Made by a program: the position numbers and the translations under genes
Assembly (NCBI GenBank): GCA_028753945.1
Contig: JAPNXP010000001.1
Span: 930,001-994,000 of the forward strand
Reading direction: 5' to 3'
From: Hexactinellida sp. DTS-2022
Lineage: Eukaryota > Porifera > Hexactinellida
Length of the DNA: 64,000 nt
The notes under the pieces: model-generated
The model's database searches: none
What the model was told of the DNA's origin: nothing
The model's input: only the letters and a program-made list of their open reading frames with translations
Shown: in pieces, positions 25,376 to 36,100 of the stretch
How positions within the stretch are numbered: position 1 is the stretch's first letter
Layout: the number at the start of each line of letters is the position of its first letter

Positions 25376-26313
25376 TCTATATTATTAAATCTCGATTGTT
25401 GTGTGTTTGTTTGTTTGTTTGTTTGTTTGTTTGTCCGGATTGTATTAAAGTGATGGGGAATAGAAACCGCAATTAATATTGGGATATAAACTAACTTTCA
25501 ACGGGTATTATAGGTAAACAAGTATGCCGATCACGAATTTCGCGTTTATAAATTTCTCATAATAATATTTGTTGTTGTTGTTGTTTCACAAAATAGGTAA
25601 ACAAACTAATGAAAATTCAAAATCAACCTAGAAGTTAGCTTTCAACGGGTATTATAGGTAAACAAGTATGCCGAACACGAATTTCGCGTTTATAAATTTC
25701 TCATAATAATATTTGTTGTTGTTGTTGTTTCACAAAATAGGTAAACAAATTAATGAAAATTCAAAATCAACCTAGAAGTTAGCTTTCAACGGGTATTATA
25801 GGTAAACAATATGCTGAACACGATTTTCGCGGTTAAAAATTTATAATATGAATATTTGTTGTTGTTGTTTACACAAAATAGGTAAACAAATTAATGAAAA
25901 TTCAGAATCAACCTAGAAGTTAGCTTTCAACGGGTATTATAGGTAAACAAGTATGCCGAACACGATTTTCGAGTTTATAAATTTCTCATATTAATATTTG
26001 TTGTTGTTGTTTACACAAAATAGCTAAACAAATTAATGAAAATTCAAAATCAACCTAGAAGTTAGCTTTCAATGGGTAATATAAGTAAACAAGTGTGCTG
26101 AACACGAATTTCTCATTTATAAAATTCTAATATGAGTATTTGTTGTTGTTGTTGTTTACACAAATAGGTAAACAAATTTATGAAAATTCAAAATCATAAC
26201 GTCCCTTTCTACCATTTCCATGGTAGAAAATGTGAGTAAGGCCGCACAGCGGCCGTTAACTTGAGGTGCGTAGCACCGATCTGTCGCAAAGCGACCGAGA
26301 CCGAAGGGCTCGT
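25376..26313 (+). mobile_element. Helentron-associated (HINE-like) element with minisatellite
   Basis: It interrupts FB1 between CTAAAT and TTGGTAT with no clear target duplication, fitting rolling-circle insertion at a T/T site. The left end TCTATATTATTAAATCTCG runs into a GTTT microsatellite. The middle is a five-copy minisatellite. The right end carries four successive hairpins with three-base loops (26240-26312). This layout is known from non-autonomous Helentrons (DINE/HINE type, and bivalve elements with central tandem repeats). No protein is encoded. Confidence 0.75.
25485..26205. repeat. Minisatellite, five units of about 131-154 bp
   Basis: Units begin at CTTTCAACGGG or its variant near 25495, 25639, 25793, 25924 and 26066. 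Each holds AGGTAAACAA twice and a GTT microsatellite (3-5 triplets). Confidence 0.92.
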
Positions 26314-26449
26314 TTGGTATATAGCACAATCTTTTGGCGCTGAATTCAAAAATGACAATTTCAAGGTTCAAAAACTCACTCCCCGCCATAATTTTTTGCA
26401 AAAAGGCGTCGTCACACCCAAATATGGTCAATTCGATATTATTGTTCTA

Positions 26450-26583
26450 CAGTCTGTTCTCTCTAATAGTCCACTTATTTACTTGTCCAAATCAACTAGT
26501 AATATATCTGTGATAGTCCATATTCTCTAATAGTCCACTTTGGGCCAATTGCCCACTGGTGGACTATTAGAGAGAACAGCGTG
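26450..26583. mobile_element. Pogo-like MITE, 134 bp
   Basis: TA at 26448-26449 and 26584-26585. Ends CAGTCTGTTCTCTCTAATAG and, inward from the right, CACGCTGTTCTCTCTAATAG. Inserted in the left arm of FB1; the corresponding site in spacer 2 is empty. Confidence 0.85.
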
Positions 26584-27004
26584 TATTACTTCTTCATGGC
26601 ACTAAATTCGCAATATCCTCTTAACTAGCAACGGTATTGATGAACATATGATCAATAAATTGTTCAGCTAAATAATAAATAGATATTACTACGTGACCTT
26701 CATTATACAAGGCCTGACTTGCTAAGGGAAATTTTTTGTACCATGGATTACTCATAGTGCATTGAAAAATGGAGAATTGATCTTTATTCCAATAATTAGC
26801 AATGATAGAGCTGAAAAGTGTATTATAGCTATATAGGAATATGGTATCCAGGTATAAAAAATTTCGATTAGCAAAGCAGGCCTTGTATAATGAAGGTCAC
26901 GTAGTAATATATATTTATTATTTAGCTGAACAATTTATTAATCATATGTTCATCAATACCGTTCCTAGCTGAGAGGATATTGCGAATTTAGTGCTATGAT
27001 GAAG

Positions 27005-27789
27005 CATGGCCTACTATATTATACGGCTAGATAAGTCAAGTATTTGCCATTTTATTTCCAGGCCAGTGTTTACTTTCTAATTGCTCGTAAAATAAATTAC
27101 ATATTGTCATGGAATAAATTAAACTTAGGTTTTCAAATACGCTGGAAACATCTAAAATACTTTTGAGAATGATTTCTCATCGGATTTAACCACAATGACG
27201 TAATCAAATATACATACCCATATATGGTAATTAACACTAATTATGAAGTAGAGATTTTGTGAACATTAGCTAAATAAGTCCCAAGAACGGTCATTAAACT
27301 GACTGGGCAACATGTACGTCGTCAAACTGCACTTTTAAGACTTAGATTAAAATCTAACTATACATTTCAAAAAAATACAAAACATATGGTTTGATAACAA
27401 TAGCATAATTATTACTTACATTGACGTTGAAAAGAATTTGAGTGAAAGGAATGACATAATTTGTTACTGTAGTTAGTTTTTTTACAAGAAAAATGCATTA
27501 GGATAAAAACGGCAAAGCTAGATTCTCAAATTATCTAAAAAATTAACATTTATTTAACATCATTACCATATATGGGTATGCATATTTGATTACGTCATTG
27601 TGGTTAAATCTGATGAGAAATCATTCACAAAAGTATTTTAGATGTTTCCAGCGTATTTGAAAACCTAAGTTTAGTTTATTCCATGACAATAGGTGATTTA
27701 TTTTACGAGCAATTAGAAAGTAAACACTGGCCTGGAAATGAAATGAGCAAATACTTGACTTATCTAGCCGTATTATATAGTAGGCCATG
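27005..27789. mobile_element. Foldback element FB2, 785 bp, about 235-bp inverted arms
   Basis: Ends CATGGCCTACTATATTATAC, inverted at 27789. The 7-bp duplication GATGAAG lies at 26998-27004 and 27790-27796; the empty site TGATGAAGTAAT is seen in FB1 of spacer 2. Its termini match those of FB1 at CAYGG-CTACTATATTA, so FB1 and FB2 are relatives moved by the same machinery. Confidence 0.9.
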
Positions 27790-28047
27790 GATGAAGTAAT
27801 AGAACAAAAATATGGAGTTGACCATATTTGGGTGTGACCACGCCTTTTGCCAAAATTAGGGCGGGGAGTGAGTTTTTGAACCTTGAAAATTTCATTTTTA
27901 AATTCAGAGCCAAAGGATTGTGTTAGATACCAAATTTAGTGACTAAAAATACAGAATTGACTTATATTTTCAGTCATACAATGTTCAGCCAATGCATTTT
28001 TGAATGTGGTTTGGCTTTGTCGCGTCCGGGTAATATAGTAGTCCGTG

Positions 28048-28504
28048 GCTTAACTAAGGATAATACTGGATTCGTACAAATAGCTATATAGCCCTAACCC
28101 GGTCTGTCACCACTCATTCATCATAACTGACTAGGCAGTTCAATAAGATTCGCAGTTTGATATTTCGTTAAGCAGTCTCCGAAAAACTGATGTTCAAACA
28201 TTTTTCCAAAGGCACATAATACTCACAATTAAATTGCTAATAATCAGCCCCATGGGAGGGAATTATATAAAAGTGAGGGAGCTATTCACGATTCTAACTG
28301 AACTATTGCATCATTAGATCTGAGGTTTTGAGAATGCTCTATGTAGAATCGATCGGAGTAGTATTCTAAGTACTATTAGTTTAAAAATAATACAAAACGT
28401 CATCTCCTTTCTAATTCCTATGTTATAACAAGGAGTCGTTAACACAATCTAAAATAACATAAGAAACTAACTTATTGTAGACCTAAAGGAATGGTTTTAG
28501 TTCA
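28048..28504. other. Rest of spacer 4
   Basis: Shared backbone with the TATA-like block near 28083-28091. The MITE site is empty (GATGTTCAAAC variant), and the conserved 3' flank of copy 5 follows. Confidence 0.6.
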
Positions 28505-30809
28505 TTATTGCTGGGACAAATTCATCAGCTGTTCCACCTCATAGTCATTTCCTCCGACTTCATCCCTGAACATAACATTATCCAAAGGTCCAAGAGATTC
28601 TGGGTCACAAGAAGCGGAATTCGGAACGGACAGCACATTGAAGAAGTCATGGTGGACGAGACTTGAGGCTGTGGAGGTTTCTTCTAAGATATTTAAAACG
28701 AAATTTAAGGCAGTTTCATGGAGGCCAGATCTTCTCACTAGATCTTCGATATTAAAAATACTCGTCTGAGAATCAAGAAACTGTCTTTTATAACACCGAA
28801 ATAGTGAAAGGATCAAAGTACAGTAGTTAAATAGGTCTCTCCGGTGTTTTTCGTACAATTCCTCCTCTTTTGTCTCAGTTAGGAGTTCAATACTGGTAAT
28901 CAACACGTTGGTATCATTCACAAAGATCTCCGTTTCTGTTAACCGCCGACAATGAAGACCAGAACCATGAATAGCAACTAGCCCTTGCAGAATTTCCAAC
29001 AAAACTTGTTTTTTGGATAAATCACACGACTGTGGTGCACTAAAATATTCTAGGACATTCTTACCCTCTATTATGGAGTGTTTCAGGAAAGCTTTCTTAC
29101 CAGATTTGCTGAAAAACATTGCATCACAATTCAGAACAGAGCCACATTTGATTTTGGAAAGAGCATTCACATTCTTAACCAAAATCAATTGGTGTTCGCT
29201 ACTTACCAATTTAATTTCTCTAAGCAGGCATTGCTCTTCGTTGAAAGCTGTTAGAAATGTGGATTCAGGAAAAAGCGAAACTTCCTTAAGGTCTCCAAAA
29301 TAGTCTTCTTCCCATGAGGGCATGTAAATCGGTCCAAATTCAATCTGACGTTGTAATGCCAGATCTGGGTAGAGGATTGGGAGTTCTGAAAAATGCGAGG
29401 CCAATTCAGAGACACTGATAAGCTCCTCGTGCTCTGTCAGCAGCAACTTATGGAAATTGAATAGAAGCGAACTAATATTGTTCTCAATGGTAGAGAAATT
29501 GTCAAAATCTGAATCATCAACTGCCTCTTTCAGATCGACTCGCAGATGTCTAAGGTCAGTTCTCATTTTCTTAATCTCTTTTCTCGTCACCTGTAGCTCA
29601 GTCAGGGAGGGCGGATTCGACTCACAAAATTGCAGCAATTCGAGCTCATTGAGCAGCTCAGGAACGAGGGTGCTCTTGATTGAATCAACTTCCGATAGTT
29701 CTCTCTTCAACTCGTACGCAACTGCCTCTGTCAGACTAGAGCTGGCTGTGCTTTTCCTTTCGAACTGAACATCCACCATCAGCTTGAGAGTTGCGATTTC
29801 GCTTTCAGAAGTCTGAATAATTTTGTGAATAAACTCGCCAATTCTCTCCCCCCTCGCGCTCCCCTCCCCAATTTCTTCTTTAGGGTCAAGACTTAACATT
29901 CTTTGATAAAACCTGAAAGAGCTTTGTAGCTTAGAACATAATTCTTCAAGCCCAGCTTCCTCTTCCTGGCCGATTTTCAACTCTTTCATATCGAAAGACT
30001 GAACAGAATCAAATGTTTCCAGACACACAGTCAGATTGATATGCTTTGCGTCTAATTTTGGATCTTGGGTGTAACTGGGGGTTTCAACCAGGCGCTCCTT
30101 TATCGTGTTCAAATATTCGATTCTCTCATCCAATGGGAATTTGCATAACGTATCGATTAGATTGGAGATGCTGAGTATTAGTTTGGCTCTACACTCGTTC
30201 CTTAGAGTTATAAGCCGCGAGAGAGACGGGTTCTCTTCGCCCTCAGAGCAACTCCGGATCTGAGCTATCAGATCTGTCAGCTGTTCCCGATTAGAGCGGA
30301 CCTCCACCACTTCCGACATCTGGCTGAGGGAAAACCTACTCCTGTTGGACAAGACCTCTTTTGCGATTTCGCAGAGGGGAGTAGCCTCCTGGCCGGAGTA
30401 GAGCAGTTTCTTTGCGGTAATAAAGCTTGCAAGTTTGGCTCCTAACGTGTCGAATAACTGCTGACACCCGACAGGGCTCTCCAGCATCTCGATCTTGCTT
30501 CTTTGCTCAGCATTCTGAGTCTCGAGAGAGATGACACGCCCACTCGTGGCCTTCATCCTCTCGTCCATCTCCTCCAGCTCCTGTCTGTACCTGGTGATCA
30601 GCTCGGGTCCGTGCAGCGGGTCGTAGTTTGGATGACGTAGGTGCTCTGGGTTGACAGAACTGGGGAGAATAGGGGGCGAGAGCAGGCTGCCGGATTGGGG
30701 AGGTAATGCAAGCTTTTGGTATGACTGAAATGCGGAGTTCGCTTGTTGTTGTTGCTGTTGCAGCTGTTGTTGTTGTTGCTGTTGGTGTTGTTGGTGTTGT
30801 TGTTGCAGC

Positions 30810-30849
<40 letters not shown>

Positions 30850-32083
30850 GCTGTTGTTGTTGTTGGGTCTGAAGTTGAGGTGTTTGCAAAGTAGAAATTG
30901 TGGGAAATGTAAAGTGGGTCGGGTAAGAGGAGGAAGAAAGCTGGGTTAAGGGACTGGGTTGCTGAGTGACCTGAGAAACAAGAGTGGCGTTTGCACTCAC
31001 TTGTCTCGGCAGTATCATAGGGCTAGTTTCGAAAGCGGTGTTCTGGTACGACTGGTCACAAGGAATGTAGGTGTGTGAAAAGTGATGAGAAGCTGAACTG
31101 GTCGAGGTTGGGGACTTATTGGAGTATTCTGTTCTCCCGGTTCTGGTGGATAAGTTCAAATCGTGCTTCTTCAGCTCCTCAGCCAGCTTTAGACTGGCAC
31201 CGTGGGCAGAAGGAACTGACACTGAAACGACACTACAGTCCGGGTCGGTGGAAACACTGTGAAGATGAGTCAGATAAACGAACTTATCAAATATTGTATT
31301 GGATATGAAATTCACTCGTTCCCTCGACAAAACAGGATCGGAGGAGTGAAAATCCGCATCTTCTAAGCAATACTTGTGACAAAGCGGTGGCACACAGAAT
31401 TTCTCCGGCAGGGGAATAAGATTACTCAATCTTTCACTGGAAGTGTTGCCATAGTCAATAAACAATATTTCAGCCGGGTCTTCTCCGTTGTTCTTAACTT
31501 CGACACGGTACCACATTCCATCTGCAAACTTCGCAGCGCAATAACACGACGGTGTGTCTTGCTCCCTGGTAATCTCCTCAGTCACCACTGATTGGCAGTA
31601 CGCATTGATAGGAGCAGCCATCTGCTTGGCTTCAGTTGAATCCGCCTCGAGCAAGAGGGTAGGCTGAGCCCAGAAATAATTAGTGTTCTCGATATGTGTA
31701 ACAAGTGCACGAAAACTAGCAGGATCACCATTCCCTTCATCCCGAATCTGTCTTGTGTTTGTCTCCCTTTCGTCTACAAACTTGCGAGCACCTCTAGCAA
31801 AACGAAACTGCCTTTCCTCACATTGGTTGTTAAAGAAGCAACTTATTGCCTGGGGGTAACCTTTGAATTTGTAATTGGATAGGTTGTGTTGAGCATACTC
31901 TGCCTCTTCTATGGTTCTATACGAAACGAATGCCATCTTGACGTTGTAATGATGTTTGCTGAGAAATTGGCAATGGGTGACAGTGCCAAATGAAGAAAAT
32001 AAGCTCTTAACATCTTCGTCTGAAATTTCTTTTGGTATCCCTTTCAAAACAAGATGTTTTACTCTTTCTTGATTTGTTGACAT
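28505..32083 (-). CDS. RRM-Tudor-coiled-coil-pseudokinase protein, array copy 5
   Basis: Intact intronless frame of 1192 residues, the shortest copy, from the ATG at 32083. Same domains as copy 1: RNP motifs LVLKGIP and KMAFVSY, Tudor DGMWYRVEV and FIDYGN, polyQ, coiled coil, kinase-like C-terminus with HCRR in place of HRD. It pairs with copy 4 in several stretches (EQDTPSCY, VEQLMNLSQQ) and with copy 3 in others (LLTEHEEL, KKLLYSG). Private changes: GEGSARGER, FRDEVGGND. Its upstream backbone is uninterrupted, so it is among the best candidates for an expressed copy. Confidence 0.9.
30744..30863 (-). repeat. PolyQ-coding repeat, copy 5
   Basis: Shortest tract of the five; CAA/CAG with a few His and Leu codons. 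Confidence 0.92.
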
Positions 32084-33117
32084 CAATCAAATAAGCTAGT
32101 AATTGAGTTAATATTTTAGTAAGTACATTCCAAAATACGATACGTAATCTTAACTAAGGATTATACTGGATTCGTACAAATAGTTATATTGCCCTAACTC
32201 GGTCTGTCACGACTCATTCATCATAACTGTACTAGGCTGTTCAATAAGATTCGCAGTTTGATATTTCGTTAAGCAGTCTCCGAGAAACTGATGTTCAAAC
32301 ATTTTCTAAAGGCATATAAATACTCACAATTAAATAGCTAATTGTCATTCTCATAGGAATAAAGGGGTGTTTATCCAAACTTGGTGAGTAGGTGTGCTAA
32401 ATTGGGTCGAGCACAATTAAGGATATTTAATTTCTTAACAACCAGACTGGGATAAGTAAAATAGAGACAATAAAGTAAGCTGATGTATAATAATTATGTA
32501 TCTATAATCAGTTGTTCCTTGTTCTAAGTCAGAATACAAAATAGATACGCAATAAAGCTAACGTTAATTGTGAAGTACTCAGATAGACTACACACGCGTA
32601 TGACTTCTGACAGCTAACTAGATTGGCTGATCAACTAGAAGACAAGAATAATTGTCAACAAAGTACAAAGTACAGACCGTTAGAATGCGTTAGCCTTATC
32701 CGGGCTTAGTATTCAACAAATATCATTTGAATTCAAAGGCTTTGAAGGGGCTGAAGTTAGGAATGAACAGAATATACCGAATATTCGTTTATTACATTTT
32801 TGGCTAGATTTTGAGAAATCGTAAATATAAGTTCCTACCTAACTAGGTGATTCATAGCTAACTTATATGTCTAATACACTTTGTAACTGTGATTAAATTA
32901 TTGATTAACAAAGAACTATTTTCTACTGTATTTTGAGTCTTGAATATAATTTAAAGTTTTACGAACGAATATTCGAATATTCGTTCGTTTAGAAAAGGTC
33001 CTAACTGAAATCGAGTACGCATCAATCGGCATTACGTATTAACCGTGTTCGTACTACCGAAGTTATATTGAGTAATAGTTAATGGGTTTGTTAACTAAGA
33101 AATAAATCCAAATAACA
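32084..33117. other. Right boundary of the array and spacer to DDX39B
   Basis: The spacer backbone continues to about 32357 (AGCTAATTGTCATTCTCATAGG) and then diverges, marking the right edge of the repeated unit. Beyond it is AT-rich DNA with a short palindromic stretch near 32960-32990 (ATTCG repeats). No gene seen. Confidence 0.65.
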
Positions 33118-36100
33118 TTACTTACTGTAGCTAGAAATATCAATCTCAGCTGGGAGCTCACTGATGTTCACTTCAAATCGCTCCTGCACTGCATTCAGCA
33201 CTTTGGCTTCATCTTCATCTGAAATGAAAGTAATAGCTAGTCCCTTTGTACCGAACCTTCCTGCACGTGCGACCTATAAGCATATCATATGAATATATTC
33301 TAATAATAGGACACAAGGCTCTTACTCTATGCAGGTAAGTGTCTGTATCTTCTGGCATGTCATAGTTGAATGCGATGTTAACACGCTCAATGTCCATGCC
33401 CCTGCCGAAGAGGTCAGTTGCCACCAGGATACGCTTCTGGAAACTCTTGAAGGCTTGGTAGCGAGACAGCCGTTCCTCCTGTGGCATTCCTCGGTAAATA
33501 GAAATCGCCGGAAAGTTCTGATCAACCAGTAGCTCGCAGAGAGCGATGCAACGCTGCACCGATCGAACGAAGATGATGACCTACGCGAGTAGACAAGTAA
33601 AAAGTATAAATTTAACTTACCGTATTTATTCGAATAGTAGCCTAGGCGATTATTGATTTTTATGCCATTTTCTGACCAATAATTTTTGTGACTTTTCGAG
33701 AATATCACATGTTGACACAATGTATTTAGTATATTCGGTTGATAATCGTATTGCGACTATATATTAGAAAAATAAATTTACTCAGGATACCGGTAGTAAA
33801 TTTGTATTTGCTAATTTGGGGGGGGGGCTATTATTGGAGGTAGACGATTATGCGAATAGGGGCTACTACTATTAGAGTATATACGGTATTTTAGATAATA
33901 GATAGTCACCTGGTTGAACTCGAGAATATCGAGTAGATCGAATAGCTTTCGGTTCTTCTCGTTGTCCTTGAGTTTCACATAGTGTTGCTGTAGACCGTGG
34001 AGAGTCAGCTTGGTATCATCGTCCACATACACTTCGAGTGGCTAGAGTGAGACAACCATCCTACGATCAACCGCAACCCATATGGCGGTGATATTGTAAT
34101 ACATTTTAAAGTTACGTTAGTAATAATATAATAATGTGTATCATAAGACCCTATTACTAGGTTGGTATATAATTCATAATGCTCCTGACGAATAAAATAA
34201 AAGGAATCAGTTCTTAAACAGATTAGAATGAATACGTAGTGACATGTCGGATTATACTACACATATTGCATATGTCCATGCGCTCTAAGTACAACATGCA
34301 CCCACTAAGGAGTAGCCAAATAATATGAATTGAAAAAATACAGGACACCAAATGCTCACAAGATAGCAAACAATAAATTAATAGACTGGACAAGTGATGG
34401 AATTTGCATGGTATTATTTAGGTTTAGGTTACATAAGGATTTCCATCAGAATTAGCATGATATTCTGTTCATAGGTAAGAACCTCCAACAAGAGGTGTCA
34501 GTAGTTTATCGTCATTTGGAAATCACTAAAATTAATTAAAATGAAAAATCAATTCTTTTAAAAATAAGAAATTTAATCGAGATAAGGGTGCTTAACAATC
34601 CACAGAACAACATAGTAACTGGAGCTTCTCGGATTGTAGACAGAAGAATATTCAGATTGAGAACGAGAAGAATCGAATCTTATAAAGACAGGGATCAAGA
34701 AGTCAAATGGATATATCCGCACAAACGTTTACACAGAAATAACAGATATAAATTTGAAAGGAAGGCTCAGACATCGGCGGCCTGAATTAGAATTAAGAGC
34801 TTTATTAGATTTCGGCCAATACCTCTTAAATTAAGAAAAGTGGACTCGAAAAGGTTGGAATTTAGATATTAGCAAAATTATTTTGCCTGTGCCTGAGAAT
34901 TACATTATAAATTGTTGGTCAATAGTATATCGGTGGCTAATACATATAAATAAGTATCGTATTTCCCCGAATAAGCGCCCCGGCACTTATTGTTTTCGTG
35001 GGCCAAAATTATCCTGAAAATTTTTGTGAGAAATCCAGAATATAATATTTAGGTTGGTTCTAATGGTTTCCACCAACAATATACCTACTGAAGTTGCCAA
35101 AATAAATAGAATGACATTACAGTGATCAACTAATGTGTATAAATTTTATCATACCAATGTCATTTTTATTGACCCGGCGCTTATTCGGGGAAATACGGTA
35201 TCTCTATAATGCTAAGAATTAAGAGCTAGGGGCAGAGGCACTTATAATGTTGCAACTCTGCTGTGAAATAGAAAGGTTAAGCAAGACAGAATGTGTGTTC
35301 GAGAGGTATAGAGAAAACAAACTAATATTTTATATACAAAAATGAAAACAGTCGTTGTGAAAATAAGTAGGTTACTAGATAGTCGTATATATTCCATTCA
35401 ATAAAAAATTCCATTAAATTTTATGAACTCTACCAATTCTATGTTTTTTCGAGGAAAAGAAAACCGTATTATTCCGCCAATTTTTGATAATAATTTATTT
35501 TCCAGCGAAAATGGAACAAAAGCTCAGAAAAGAAACTTGTGATGTCAAATTAGCTAAAACTGTAAAACGAAATTTCAGAAATAAGTTCAAGTTAGAGTAC
35601 TCTCACGTTTCGTTGTATGTCCTTTCAACAATGGTATATTAGAGAATACAAAGGGAATTAGGAAGAATACAGTATCACTAATATGATAATGAAAATAACA
35701 AGGCCAATCCGCCAAATTTTATAGCTAAAAAAGTGAGACAGACATTATAACTTATAAGTTCACCAAAAAAGCCTGCCTAACAGAGAAAACCTCGGAAGGA
35801 ATACTATAATATTCACTGCAAAAATGAACTTTAGAAAAGAAACCGAAGGTTGTGATATTACGAATATTGTGGAAAGCAAAATTTAGTAACAAATAATAGA
35901 ACAAGTTGCATACAGTCAGGTTCTTTTATTATGAACATTAAAGGGACCAAAAATTGTGTTCATAATAAAGAGACTTCATAATAAGCGAACTCAACTTAAT
36001 ACAAACCCTATGTAAGTTGTTAAATTGGACCATAGGGCTTGTTCATAATAATAAAACTTCATATTAAGCAGACCTGACTGTATTTTGTAATTGACAATTA

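Larger units (their letters stand above)
25265..28047. mobile_element. Foldback element FB1 at the orthologous site (spacer 4), with nested insertions
   Basis: It begins CACGGACTACTATATTACCC and ends with the inverted form at 28047, flanked by TCTTAAC on the left and GCTTAAC on the right (one change). It occupies exactly the same position relative to the gene as in spacer 2. Three younger elements are inserted: a Helentron-like element (about 25376-26313), a TA-flanked MITE (26450-26583) and foldback FB2 (27005-27789). Confidence 0.9.

Noticed and set aside
25485-26205. CRISPR-like array (regular repeats)
   Set aside because: Units of 131-154 bp are contiguous and similar throughout, with no unique spacers, in a eukaryotic transposon: a minisatellite.
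33118-33131. Possible extra 3' exon of DDX39B, because the stop overlaps a donor-like GTAAGTAA
   Set aside because: The six exons already give 428 residues, the exact length of human DDX39B, and no convincing short downstream exon was seen.
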